From the NCBI GenBank assembly GCA_038025085.1, contig CM076151.1:12250501-12314500 (forward strand): 64,000 nt of DNA, in the 5' to 3' direction. The stretch is from Tetragonia tetragonoides (taxonomy: Eukaryota > Streptophyta > Magnoliopsida > Caryophyllales > Aizoaceae). The position numbers and the translations under genes were made by a program. The notes beneath the pieces are model-generated. The model saw only the letters and a list, made by a program, of their open reading frames with translations, searched no databases and had not been told where the DNA came from. Numbering within the stretch: the first letter of the stretch is position 1; every line of letters begins with the position of its first letter. Of this stretch, positions 36,021 through 48,203 are shown piece after piece.

Positions 36021-36610
36021 ATGAATGTGAGTTCTCTGCTTAGTTACATAAATCTTTCTCTTTTTTTTTTTTTTGTTGGGCTTATGTTTATGTATGTAGC
36101 TTAAAAGTATGACTTTTTTAAAGTTTTTATTGTTGTTGTTGGTGATGCAGAAGGTGGTTTTGTCATTAGATGTCCACAACGATAAGAAATGCAAACGAAG
36201 GGCTTTGAAGATTGCCTCTTCTGTTCCAGGTATATATTGAAACTTTATATTTATTTGGATTATATTTTGTTTCGCGATAGGAGAAAAGAATTAACCTCCT
36301 CTCGAGATACACTTCAAAAAATAATGCAATATAAAATAACGACTTGTTATTGATTGTAGGGCTTGATTCAATCTCAATAAACATGGTAGAGAAGAAGTTG
36401 ACCCTTATAGGGAACATGGATCCAATAGAAGTAGTGAACAAATTGAGAAAGGCGTATCGCGTAGAAGTTGTTTCAATTGGCCCTGCAAAAGATGAAGAGC
36501 CTAAAAAGACAAAGGATGAACCCACTACAAATCAAGGCCAAGTTGTACAGTACTTCAACCCGTGTGACTATCCATATTATCCTAGATACCACTCATACTA
36601 CTATGTTTAA
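36021..36610 (+). CDS. HMA-domain protein without CaaX (HPP type), copy C, 111 aa
   Basis: Exons 36021-36026 (ATG AAT), 36151-36229 and 36360-36610 total 336 bp. The HMA region reads NKVVLSLDVHNDKKCKRRAL, then GLDSISINMVEKKLTLIGNM and VVNKLRKAYRVEVVSIGPAK. The CxxC position is N-D-K-K-C, so a complete metal-binding pair is absent. The tail is Tyr/Pro-rich (YPYYPRYHSYYYV) with no CaaX box. The exon layout, including the two-codon first exon, equals that of copies A, B and D. HMA-only plant proteins are linked to metal handling, stress or partner binding; the role here is unknown. Confidence 0.85.
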
Positions 36611-37689
36611 ATTATAGCATAAGGGAATTAGAACATCTAAATGCGTGCTCCAATTATTTGTTGATAGATCACTACCAAATTAAGAGTGGATTAGTGATCG
36701 GTCCATTATTTATTCAATATGATTATTTTTTTTATTTAAACATCGTATCGTCTTCCATCTTTCTAAGTACTAGTTGTTGACTGATTTTGGTCATAGCTAG
36801 CTAGTTTGTATACGAGTATTTAATTTGATACTTTAGTTTACCTTTAAAACATAAAGAGTTATTTTTTAAAACAAGAAATATCAATTTTCATTTTTTTTGA
36901 TGAATAGAAATGTTAATTTTCACTATATTAGCATTTGAGCCTGTTTTTTTTGAGGGGTCATTAGCATTGAAGCTAAAAGACTACTCTTTCATATATAAAA
37001 AGGTTGAAAGCTTATGCTAAAATCACATAGTACTCTCAGTAGGCGGACGTAGAATTCTGATTTTAAAGGAGCGAAACAAGGGCCCTGCTAACCCTTTCGG
37101 TACCCGCCCTTGAGTACTCTGTCTCAAATGCCAGGCCAAGACTTTATTGGCTCTTAATTGATTTAATTTTTTTTTGAGAAGAGCTCTCAATTACCAAAGG
37201 AACATATCATAATCCCTGTACGCAAATACGCAATATTGTCGAGTTGTGATACATCCAATTTCAAGTGGAGCCATATGGTCAATTTTAATACTCCATCTGA
37301 TAGCACGTGCTCCGTATCACCATGTCATATGTATCATCGTATTTCGCAAAAGGGCCTAATCTGGTCATTAAGGTTTTGTTTTGTTGGGTGTAAGTCAATA
37401 AAGAAACTTAAACTTTTAAGAAATAATGATAATTTACATGGTTTGGTACTTTAGTTTATTCACTTCTATGGAAATTGAAGTTTTATGTAAGTTGAACTTT
37501 CATGAACTATGGAAAGTTGCTTACCTGAAGGGCTAGGTAGATTCAACTTTCCATACTAATTAATTAGCTTAAATGACATTTTTATCGTTAAAGTTAAAAA
37601 TAATAATTGCATACAGATTGAGCAATTTGTCATTTTGCTGTATTTTTAAGGATGTACACTTTATGAATCAAACTAAGGTATCTCCATGA

Positions 37690-37770
37690 AATTAAAACTT
37701 ATATAGGAAGTTATGTAAGTTTTAATTCCATGACATTGACATTACAACTTTCCTATATAAGTTAACACAA
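37690..37770. repeat. Short inverted repeat
   Basis: AACTTATATAGGAAGTT on the left pairs with AACTTTCCTATATAAGTT on the right (one bulge). It probably belongs to a MITE between about 37430 and 37790 whose ends I cannot fix. Confidence 0.5.
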
Positions 37771-37968
37771 TTGAATCAAACAAGGCCTAAATCATAAGCA
37801 TTTTGTAAATTAAAAGCAAAACAATGGTGATAAGTGATACCTAATAACTACTTCCGGTGCTCAATTTAGTGTGTAGTTGAAGATTAATTGTGTCTTTTTT
37901 TTTTTTTTTTTTTTATCTTACATTTATGTATAATGAACAAGAAAAAGAATCTTTAAACAATGATTATT

Positions 37969-38170
37969 CTTATCAAGGAGGTGTGGTTGAGTGGTAGGGC
38001 TCATTTATCCTTAACCAAGGTCGAAGGTTTGAATATCGCCTTGGGCATGGAGCAACTTTAAGTTCATTGGCCATATGTCCCAATCTTTGAGGTGCCTACA
38101 AGCCAGCGCTGGAAAATAGTCATTGTGATCGACGGTGGATATCCTTGGTAGTGAACCCAAAAAAAAAAAA
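37969..38170 (+). mobile_element. tRNA-derived SINE, full length
   Basis: It has an A box GTGGTTGAGTGG, a B-box-like GGTTTGAATATCGCC, a body GGTGCCTACAAGCCAGC and AGTCATTGTGATCGACGGTG, and a long A-run. Duplications AAACAATGATTATT flank it at 37955-37968 and 38170-38183. The paralogous text near 39380-39415 lacks it. Confidence 0.9.
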
Positions 38171-39028
38171 AACAATGATTATTATGATTTCTTTGAGAAA
38201 GGCTATTTATCACAAAAAGTACTGTTGCAGTTATGACTTATGAGTGATTGGGTATCCACCGATCGAGTATTGTACTATTTAAAATTGGAATTGGATCCAC
38301 ATATTTTTAATTTTTAGTTAGGAATTGCCGAAATGGAATTGATTGCACCAATTTCTAATTTTTAGGAATTGCAATTGGATTCACTGGGTACCTAACGATT
38401 CACATGGTACCCAAGTCCATATTAAATTCAAATTTATTATTTTTAAATCGAATAATTTAATATTTTAATAATAATTTTAAACATGATGATATTACACTAA
38501 CAAATATTAGTTTTCAAAAATACAACAAACTTAAAAAAACATATGAGAATAAAGACTACTTAACATTGTAAATCAAAATTTAAATAAAGTATACAACATT
38601 TAATGATTACTACTACAAATACAATTATTAATTCATTAAAATAGATACAGTCTTTTAAACCACTAATAATACTTGAAAACCATCGTTCTTCATTTTCAAC
38701 AAAGGGAAATGTCTTATAATTTCTTATTGTTTCATGTACTTATAGGCTATAAATTACTATAGTATGCAAAAAAGTTCGGATATTGCACGGGCCATGCAAC
38801 TAGAATTAAATAACAAAATAATAAAGTTGATTTGAGTATAAAAAGGGAGAGCGAGGTCCATAGATTAGGAATGAAGTAGCAATATGTGACCTAGGCGAAA
38901 AATTTGTTACAAGTTTGTACAATTGGATTAGTATGTTGGATTAATATGTTGTAAACACACAAATCATACATCACACAAGAATATAAGTAGTAAAGCTCAA
39001 AATTGGATTAGTATAGTCACGAAATTAG

Positions 39029-39465
39029 AACAGCCAGGTTGGACCATATGAGAACTCGTGGACTCTTTTTCTTTCGTATACGGCAATAGAACTATCCATT
39101 GCACCACCAGGGAGGGAAACAAATTAAGGACAAGTGGCTCATAAGATAACACCAGATGCGCCTGAATCAAAAATTAAACTCAAGTGGAGCACATGGTCAC
39201 TTTCAACAATCTGATACCACATGCTCCGAATCAATTTCATTAAATGATAAGCATTCTGTCAATTGAAACCAAAACAATGGTAACAACTCATAAAAACAAC
39301 TACTTCCGGTGGTGAATTTAGTGAGTAATAGTTGGAGATCTTCATTTTTTATTAGCTTAAATGTAATGCATGATGAACAAGAAAATTAATCTTAAAACGT
39401 ATCATGATTCTCTTTTTTTATTATTTATTTATTAGAAAAAGGTAGTTTATCAAAAAATAGTACGG
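39029..39465 (+). pseudogene. Orphan 3' flank of a lost HMA-gene copy
   Basis: AGAACTCGTGGACTC..., ACGGCAATAGAACTATCC, AAGTGGCTCATAAGATAACA and TCTGATACCACATGCTCCGA match the downstream flank of copy D (56500-56680). The continuation CAAAACAATGGT...ACTACTTCCGGTG matches the downstream flank of copy C (37800-37870). No HMA exons lie upstream, so the gene of this unit appears deleted. Confidence 0.55.
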
Positions 39466-39844
39466 ACACGGAGTACTACTATAAAAGTGATTATGGACCA
39501 ACTTCTAGATTTGTCATTTTCATTTACGAAATCAAGTTTAGAATAAATGATCAAACTCAAATGTGAATCTTCTGAACGATGGATCAAGATTAAACTTAAA
39601 AATAAAGCGTCAAGATTTCCATAAATCAAAGAAAGTAACTACTTTAAACACGTTGCAAAGAAGAATTAGTAACAAAAAAAAGCACTATTGGCTTAAGTGA
39701 AAAAGTTGGCGTAGCACATGAGTTGGGGCCTTGGGGCCAGAGACAAAAACTAGCTAGGCAAGCTATATTCACCGTACTCTCTTGTGGTATGATGAATTCA
39801 ATTGTTGATCCAAAGGCATTAAAATGGTTAGTTTTCTAGTTTAA

Positions 39845-40834
39845 CTAGATGTATACCCCGTGCGATGCACGGGCTTGTAAATCATTATTATTATATTTTA
39901 CAATATTGTTATTCAAATTTTTAATTAAGAATGATTTACCAATTAGGCATATAGCAAGTAATATAGAGTTACACAAAATCAAAATTATGATGTGTATGAT
40001 GTTTATTTTTTCTCTTATTTTTTTTAGCTATGTGTAGTTTAAATTTTCTTATTTGACATGCATGAAATAATTGCTTGATCCAAATGGATAAATAAATTTT
40101 ATAGTTAAGTGTCAAATTCATAACTACCGTCTCGACATACTATATACAAATCAAATTAGTATATGTATACCTTCATGTATTTACGTATATCCATAACTTT
40201 CTACAAAGAGTAGTTTTTATTTATCCATATTTGGTTTACATCATATTTTATGAGCATTTTAACTATAGTAGGTTTACTTCATATTTTATGTTAAATTTCT
40301 TATGTGTCATTCATTTGTTATGCAACTCTTGTTTAAATAGATGTGGAGATATCAGTTGATTTTTTCAAAAAAAAATAAATTCAAATCATTATTGAAGAAA
40401 TTAATTATCATTACAATTATCTTATTTACAAATTCTACCAATACTATATTTCTCCATCTCTATGGTGTTTAATCATGTATTTTCCCAACAATGGCTTTCT
40501 ACTATACAACTGAGGTTTGAAATCACTTAGAAATTTGAGATGTATATATAAAGATTACCAATATATAATTTTCATCATTTATATTTAGATAAAAATTATT
40601 TATGGACTATTACCCCTTATTAAATTCATTATGCCTAGTCTTTAGTATAATTTATGTTATGTTCATGTACCGTATTTATGAAGTTTATGTCCATGTATAC
40701 TCATTTAATTGGATTATAAGGTTCATGCATGTATTGTATTAATCACAGGACATAACATTAATTACTGAATATGATGCTGATTGGGTAAGTTGACGTGACA
40801 TGACACGTATCAATGCAGCAGCATGCATGATCCA

Positions 40835-40869
<35 letters not shown>
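39845..40869 (-). mobile_element. Non-autonomous Helitron (1025 bp)
   Basis: On the minus strand the right end reads GCCCGTGCATCGCACGGGG (terminal hairpin), ten bases, then CTAG followed by host T. The left end is TC (TCTAATATATATA) preceded by host A. Insertion between A and T without target duplication, the hairpin and the CTRR end are the Helitron hallmarks. The paralogous sequence at 30680-30700 lacks it. No Rep/helicase frame is inside. Confidence 0.8.
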
Positions 40870-40911
40870 TTTTAATTCCGTACATATACTAATACTATAA
40901 AATATGAGTAC

Positions 40912-41092
40912 ATTGATAATGACAATAGAATGTGTAAGCATAGCATATATGCGTCATTACTCGCATGACACATCCAGCTACCACACGACATGCAAACGAC
41001 GTCGTACAAACTCTTATTGTGTTTGCTTCGCTTTCATTGTCGCTGTCTTCTGATTTGACTCAGCATTGACCCCCACACTTCCTCCTATTTTT
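40912..41092 (+). promoter_or_regulatory. Displaced upstream block of HIPP copy B
   Basis: Counterpart of 30690-30890: AACGACGTCGT, CTTTCATTGTCGCTGT and TTGACTCAGCATTGACCCCC are kept. A 5.3 kb MULE now lies between this block and the leader of copy B, which resumes at 46385. Confidence 0.5.
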
Positions 41093-42105
41093 GAGCAAAC
41101 AATGAATTCAGACCTCAACTATCATAAAAATTTGTTTTAAGGACCTCAACTTTAGAAGTGGAGGAATAAGGACCTCCTTAAACGGACGATTGATTCCGTT
41201 AAACAATAAAGGAGCTAGCATCATATTTTTTTTTCAAAAGACACTTATGCCCCCACTTATACCCCACGCTAGAAAAGCCTCTCACCCCCCTTTCTCTTTC
41301 TTCTTCATGTATCATTATCACTTCCCTACCTTAAAAAAAAAATTGGTATAACCTCAACCATCAATACTCACCCTTGTACTCATCTGGGCCAGTGGGTTGG
41401 TGACGAATATTGTTGAAGAAGAATCTTAGTCTGCAGCTAAGGTATCATAGATTTACTTTCCTTTTTGTTATTTAGTCAATAAATAATGTTGATTGTGTCC
41501 CCTCTTATGTAAGCATGGACTTAGTTAAAAAAAAATTATGGTTTAAGTAAAAAAAATTGGGGGTTTCTGAAATTGATGCCTTGATCATGTATATTTGGTT
41601 ATTAAAAAAGTAGATTATGGTTTATTTTAACTTATAATTGCTTGCTATTACGTTAGTCAATGTAATGTTCTAATTAGGATTTTGTTATGCAATTTTGTTT
41701 AATAAAAATTGGGACTTTCTTTATCATTGTTCATGGTACCTTATATAAAGTATATTTCGTGATTATTAAACTAGATTAATATATATATATATTAATTTAT
41801 AGAAGCTTGGTATTTGCGTTAATCCATGATTTGGTCGATTTAAGGGTTCTGAAATGTGAATTTTAGTGATTAAAAATTAGGGCTTTGTTTATTAATGTTG
41901 TTGTTACCTTAGATTAAGTGTAACATGGGGGTGATTATTAAATAATTAGTGGATTTACTATATAATAAGTGTTAACAGTAGAATCTTTGTATTTTCTTGG
42001 CCTTTTTTAGGGTATATTTTTTTGTAGGGACATGCATATGCATCTGTTAATGGAAAAAAAATTGGTTGTTTTATTTGTTGAACCCGTTTGTTTAATTTAT
42101 TTCAG

Positions 42106-45100
42106 ATGAGTGATAAATCTGTGCTTATCATACATTATGATGGTTCATGGCAGTCAATGCCTAGTTTGGTCTACGTGGGAGGTAGCATTTCAATATGTGA
42201 AAACCTTCCAGATGATATTGATGCTAGATATGTAATGAAATTGGTGTCTGGCTTGAGTAATAATGTTTCCGAATTGCACTATTTGGTTCCTAACAAGCCC
42301 ATGGACACTGGATTAAGGATATTCTGTGATGACAATAGCTTGAATGATTAGGTGTCTTTTCTGTGTGAGTATAGGGAGCTCCATATCTATTGTGAACATG
42401 AAATGAATTTTGTAGAATCAAATGAACACAGTCTAGAGTCCACTAAATCATTGACAAAGCTATTAAATGATGCTAGTTGTGATGAGATATTTTTGAATAA
42501 GGGGGTTCAATACATGGTAGATGATAAGTTCATGGACATGGTCTTCCAAACGGTAGGGCATTTGGATGATGATGAGGGACATGCATTTGTTAATGTAAAC
42601 CATGATGAAAATGTCCCTGAATCTGCTGATTTTGATTATGAAATTTGAGAGCGACAATAGTGGATCAGATGATGATGATGAAAAGCTGGTTAATGCTAGG
42701 AGGAAATTAAGGGAGGATGTGATTAAAGAGAGGTCTTGGGAGCTTGAACAAGATACCTTAGATATGATGCAAAATTGGAGTTTAATAGATTCAAAGGTTG
42801 AAAACATAGACATGGGGGATGAGTCTGACTATGCAAATAGCTCAGATTTAGAGAGTCCTAGTGAGGATAGTGAGGATGACATCTTGGAAGGTAAGGTTAA
42901 GAGATATAAAGTAGAAAGAGGGGTTCCATTTAAAGAGGGGTCAAGTGTTCAGTTAAGTAAGGGGATGAAGTTTGAGAATGCAGATGTTTTCAAAGAGGAA
43001 TTTAGAGATTATTGCATAGCTTGGAGGAGGGATACTAAGTTCACCAAGAACACATCAGACAGAGTTGGTGCGAGATGCGAAAAAAAGGGTTGTCCATGGA
43101 GAATATGGGCTTCTTGGTTGGGTGACAGCAAAACTTTTCAGCTCAAGTCCTATGATGGAGACCATACATGTGGAAGGACCGACAAGGTGAAAAAAATAAC
43201 ACCTAAATGGATTGTGAAAGAATACATGAAGAGGTTTAGAAGCTCCCCATATTGAAAAGTTTCTAAAATACAAGAGACAATATGGACTGAACATGGACTT
43301 AGGGCAACTACTTGGATGTGTCATCAAGGTAGAAAATTAGCTCATCAAATACTACTAGGTGAATATGGGGAACAATTTCAGCTACTTCCACTCTATGGTC
43401 AAGAGATGTTGAGAGTTAACCCTGGAAACACAGTCAAAATTAAGTGTGAAAACAATGTGTTTTAAAGGATTTACATTTGCTTTGAAGCTGTGAGGAAGGG
43501 TTTCAAAGAAGGATGCAGGCCATTCATTTCTCTTGATGGATGTTGGTTAAAGGATCCTTATGGGGGTCAGTTGCTAGCAGCTGTAGGCAGGGATGGGAAC
43601 AATCAAATGTTCCCAATTGCATGGGCAGTTGTAGAGACTGAGAGCAAAGAAACATGGACATGGTTCTTGAATTTATTAGCTACTGATCTTGAGATTATAC
43701 AAGGCGCTGGTTACACTATCATGTGTGACCAACAAAAGGGATTACTTAGTGCTATTGAAGATATGTTCCGATTTGCAGAATGGAGAGTATGTGCAAGGCA
43801 TGTCTATGCTAATTTTAGAGGAGAATTTTGAAGGTGGCCATCAATATAGAAAGGTTTTTTGGAGGATAGCAAAGTCAACCACTGAGGTTAATTGGAATAG
43901 GGCAGTACATGAGTTTAGGTTGCTCTCAGATGTTGCAGCAGAAGATTTGCTTGCTAGAAACCCCAAGAAATGGTCTAGGGCATTCTATAGTGCACATTCT
44001 CATTGTGATAGTGTGGACAACAATTTGTGTGAAGTGTTCAACTCTTACATCCTAGGTTCTAGACATAAACCTATCATTACCATGCTAGAAGAAATAAGAG
44101 AGGCAGTCATGAAAAGGTTGCACACTAAAAGAGATGCAATTGGAAAAAAAGATATTGTCATTTGCCCTAGGATTCAATTGAAACTGGAGAAGAACAAGAT
44201 ACTATGTAGGGGTTGGTTAGCATCATGGGATGGAAACTACATGTATGGGGTTAGGCATGGTGCAGCATGGGACGACAAGTATGTTGTGGACTTGCTTGGT
44301 GCAACATGCTCATGTAATAGCTGGCAGTTGAGTGGCATTCCATGTCACCATGCTATTGTTGCCATATGGACACATGGGGAGCAACCTGAACAATACACAT
44401 CAGGTTGGTATACAAAAGAGAGGTACATGAAAGCTTATCAGTACAGTTTAGAGCCTCTTAGAGGAGCTCACCAGTGGCCTGCATCAACATACCGGCCAAT
44501 TGAAGCCCCTGAATTGAAAAAGAGAGCTCCTCATAGACCAAAAATGGCCAGGAGAAAAGAAATGAATGAAAGCAAGAAGACCAAAGTAAGTAGGAGAGGT
44601 ACAGTTATCCATTGCAGTAGATGCAAAATGGAAGGACACAATAGAAGACACTGTCAAAACATCCCAGCTGGAGTTCAAGGTGATCAATATCAACCTAAGA
44701 AGAAGAAAAAAGCAGCAAAAAGTACAGAGGGATCAACCACAAACCAAGGTCCCATTTACCTTGATTTGAATATAAGGCCAACGCTTTTGACCAATGCAAC
44801 TGCACCAACTCCTAATATGGTAAGATCAATTCATATTTGTTAACTGTAGTAACTTACAAGTTATCTGAACCAAAAAAACAAAAAAACTCTACTGTCATGT
44901 TTGTTTAGCAAAAAAAGAAACTCTACTGTCATGTTTGTTTAGCCAAAAAAAAAAAAGCAAACACTACTGTCATGTTTAATAGCCTGAGAAATACTATGAG
45001 TATGCTTCCTGTCAAACATTACAGTGCTCTCAGATTACTAGTGTCACTCTTCTAAAACAAATTCCCTTTCTCTTCACCCATCTACTTCTCTGACTACGAA

Positions 45101-45395
45101 AGCCACCAGACCTTCCAATACCTTCCAAACATGGATAGAAGTCCACCTCCATTGTCTTCTCAAACAAGCAGTCAAAGAAGCTCTCATCGAGGCCCAACAC
45201 CATCATTCACAAATCACAATGGCAGGAATTTCATTACAAGCCAATCACTACAGGTTAGTCATTCCTTCAATTCATTTTAAAGGAGTAAGGGTACGTTTAC
45301 AGCAACCTGTGACTATTTATTCATCTGTTTTGCTAGGATCAAGCTGCCAGTAGAGAATCGGGAACTCAAAGTTCAAGAGTTTGTTGCTGGTTCTG
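42106..45395 (+). pseudogene. Decayed MuDR-type transposase
   Basis: Order of domains: an N-terminal acidic region; the MuDR DNA-binding domain (GMKFENADVFKEEFRDYCIA, then RVGARCEKKGCPWRIWAS); the MULE catalytic core (FISLDGCWLKDPYGGQLLAA with the first Asp, CDQQKGLL with the second, NNLCEVFNSYI with the probable Glu); a SWIM zinc finger (CSCNSWQLSGIPCHHAI); and a zinc knuckle (CSRCKMEGHNRRHC). Ser-rich C-terminal exons probably lie at about 45130-45253 and 45339-45395. In-frame stops near 42349, 43253 and 43462, and frame changes near 42600-42650 and 43800-43830, disable it. The ATG at 42106 follows a splice acceptor. Confidence 0.9.
44870..44990 (+). repeat. 37-bp tandem repeat inside the MULE
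   Basis: Three copies contain CTACTGTCATGTTT next to A-runs. Confidence 0.7.
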
Positions 45396-45429
45396 AAGGA
45401 ATGACAGTGGACTTTTTTTTTTTTTCCAT

Positions 45430-45650
45430 CTGACTTACATGTTCTTAAATCTGCTAATGGTTGCTGGCCATTTTGGAATTTATGCTACTCTTCTCAAAGA
45501 TATTGCTTTGTAATGAAAGAAATATTTTGGGATTTTGTGAACATATAATTGCAGATTGTAGAGGAAATTATGCTACTCTTCTCAAAGATTGTTGTGTAAT
45601 GGAATAAGTATTTTGGGATTTTGTGAACATAATTGCAGATTGTAGAGGAA
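45430..45650 (+). repeat. About 105-bp tandem duplication inside the MULE
   Basis: TATGCTACTCTTCTCAAAGA, ATTTTGGGATTTTGTGAACA and TTGCAGATTGTAGAGGAAAT occur twice in the same order. Confidence 0.75.
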
Positions 45651-45746
45651 ATCATTGACAATTACAGTGGGAGAGAGAAGAAGCAAAGGTAAAGAAAATA
45701 GGAGCAACAGTTAACAGGGCATATTATGAGAAGAGAGGGGGAGTGA

Positions 45747-46177
45747 TTTCCTCAAATATACATCATTCACAAACTAATTCCCAAATTAGCTTCGGTTCAA
45801 AATTATTTCCCCATATATACACCATGTAGGATCGGACTGTGGCCTGGAAGCGAATTTAATTTTTTTTTTATAGCGAAAGGCAAAGCCGCTGTGGGCCACA
45901 GGGGCTTTGCCTTTCGCTATAAAAAAAAATCAAATTCGCTTTCAGGCCACAGTCCGATCACTAATTTTTTTTTATAGCGAAAGGCAAAGCCGCTGTGGGC
46001 CACAGCGACTTAAGTAAGCCGCTGTAGGCCACAGCGGCTTTGCCTTTCGCTATAAAAAAAAAAATTAAATTCGCTTCCAGACCACAGTCCGATCCTACGT
46101 GGTGTATATGTGGGGAAATAGTTTTGAATCAAAGCTAATTTAGAAATTAGTTTGTGAATGATGTATATTTGAGGAAA
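45747..46177. repeat. Large nested hairpin element inside the MULE
   Basis: The outer arms (TTTCCTCAAATATACATCAT... and its complement ending at 46177) enclose two further near-perfect hairpins, 45830-45959 and about 45962-46094. Each is built from GATCGGACTGTGG, an A/T run, TATAGCGAAAGGCAAAGCC and GCTGTGGGCCACAG. The same module is present four times in alternating orientation. It may be a foldback MITE inserted in the MULE. Confidence 0.85.
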
Positions 46178-46529
46178 ACACACAAAGAAGGGGCCACTTT
46201 TCTCCAAAGCAAATGCCCCTCACCTTTTTTCTTAATTTGTCTTTTTTTAATTTATCATGGACTCATTAGTTTTCTAACAGATTAAACGTCCATCCAAAAC
46301 AGGTCCTCATTCCTCCACTTCTAAAGTTGAGGTCCTTAAAACAAATTTCCACGATAGTTCAGGTCCTAATAATATCCTATTTTTCCTCCCTTCAATAAAT
46401 ACTCCAACGTAAACATTTCTAGCTACTTCACTTGCACTTACACTACTTCACTTCTCTCTCTCTCTCTCTCTCTTTACAGAGAGGATATTATTAGATCTCT
46501 GAATTCCTGAACCCTGCTTTTAAGAAAAA

Positions 46530-47328
46530 ATGAAGGTTAGATCTTCTTTCCTTTTCATTTTATATGAATATACATGACCTTTTGTTGTTGCATTATTCAA
46601 TTTTATCTATGGATATGATCTTTAATGTGGATTTGGAAGGATGATGTTTAAATTACAGCATTCTGATTTAATGAACAATTTATTTACATTTTATTTTTTG
46701 TTGTTTTTCCAGAAGGTGGTGCTGAAATTGGATGTCCATGATGAGAAATGCAAGCAAAAAGCCATGAAGATGGTGTCCTCTCTTTCTGGTACTCTATTGT
46801 CTCTATATATTTTCAGCTATTTCAATTTTCATCATTTGCTACTTTTTTGGTAATAAAAAAGAGCGTGTAAGTGAATGACGACCAATAAAACTTGCTACAT
46901 CATATTCAGACTCGTGTTTGAAGAAAAATGGTTTTCTAAAGTAAAATAATAATTGTTGTGAATGGGTTTGTGTAGGGCTTGATTCAATCTCGATGGACAT
47001 GAAAGAGAAGAAACTAACACTAACAGGGGACATAGATCCAGTAGCAGTTGTTACCAAACTGAGGAAAGTTTATCAGACAGAGATTGTCTCAGTTGGGCCT
47101 GCAAAAGAACCTGAGAAGAAGAAAGAGGAGCCCAAAAAGAAGGATGAGCCCAAGAAAGATCAGAAGCCCAATAAGGGTCAGCCCACCAAAGAACAGTCCA
47201 AAGACCAGGCCCAAGTGGCTCAGCTCGTCAAAGTCTTTGAACCCTATAACTACAACCATCCTCTATATCCTACATACTACTGTGCTAGAAGCATAGAAGA
47301 AGATCCTAATGCTTGTGTTATATGTTAA
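46530..47328 (+). CDS. HMA-domain protein with CaaX box (HIPP type), copy B, 144 aa
   Basis: Exons 46530-46535, 46713-46788 and 46976-47328. The protein equals copy A except VVTKL for VVSKL, and likewise ends in the CaaX-type CVIC. The metal-binding position is again D-E-K-C rather than CxxC. The leader, CT repeat, both introns and 3' flank are also almost identical to copy A. The MULE ends at 46374, about 155 bp upstream of the ATG, so the near promoter (AATAAATA box) is kept while more distal conserved motifs are 5.3 kb away. Expression may therefore differ from copy A (inference). Confidence 0.88.
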
Positions 47329-47568
47329 TTAATGAAGATTAGTAATTAGTGGATGGTTATAACTTATATCTATAATTTTTTGAGTTTAGAAGAGGTAAAT
47401 GTTCCATAACAATCGAACCCCAACCTTAAGGTTCGGGGCAGTTCGTAGTAGTGTAGTATGTTACTCTTAAGCAATATGCATATATTGATTCGTTGAACAA
47501 TACATGTATTCGTTATGTGATTATTAAGAGATTGAACATGCTTAACTCTTGTAGTGATGCGCCACAAC

Positions 47569-48203
47569 TAGGGATGGCAATCCCACCCACACTCGGTGGA
47601 TATCCATTCACCCGACCCGCTATAAATGGATATGGATTGATGTAAATGGATATGGATATGGATATGGATTGATGTAAATGGATATGGATATGGATTGATG
47701 TAAATGGATATGGATATGGATATGGATGACCTTTACTCATCCATTTATCCACCCGACGAATATCCATATCCATTTATTTCCTTAAAATTCTACATTATTT
47801 TTACAAATATACAATATAATTCTTCGTTTTGTTCAACTTTTGACTCAAAAATTAAAACGTCCTTTATTTTAAGTGATACAGACAATTTAGATGATAAAAG
47901 TTCAGTCGTTCAAACTTATTCTAATTAGAGAATTTTAAATAATTTTTGGTTATAAATGTTTTTCTTACTTGATTATTTAATTTAAAGACTTACGCCACAT
48001 GTTTCATCAAAAGAAAGGCGAAAAAAATTATGCCCATGTGTATTATTGAAAATTTAAAGAGACTTATTTAATATCCAACGGATATCCAATTATCCACTTC
48101 ATCCACGGATATGAATATAGATGGATGATTTAAAATTTAAATAAATGGATATGGATATGGATATAGCTCCACCCGATCCATATCCTATCCACTACCATCC
48201 CTA
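47569..48203. mobile_element. Complete hAT-like element (635 bp)
   Basis: The ends TAGGGATGGCAATCCCACCC and (complement) TAGGGATGGTAGTGG are flanked by GCCACAAC (47561-47568) and GTCACAAC (48204-48211), an 8-bp duplication with one change. It contains GGATAT repeats. Its left half is also downstream of HIPP A, so it inserted before that duplication. Confidence 0.85.

Larger units (their letters stand above)
41093..46374 (+). mobile_element. Mutator-like element (MULE) of 5.3 kb with long terminal inverted repeats
   Basis: The left end (GACCTCAACTATC..., AAGGACCTCAACTTTAGAAG, TGGAGGAATAAGGACC) is matched in reverse at 46290-46360. Terminal repeats are roughly 100 bp with the outermost bases diverged. 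Perfect duplications TCCTATTTTT lie at 41083-41092 and 46375-46384 (9-10 bp, typical of MULEs). The site in the paralogous copy A (about 30880-30892) is uninterrupted. Confidence 0.9.

Noticed and set aside
38760..38815. Second Helitron 3' end (TTGCACGGGCCATGCAACTAG)
   Set aside because: It has a hairpin-like shape and CTAG, but no spacing between hairpin and CTAG, and the next base is A rather than T. Too weak to call.
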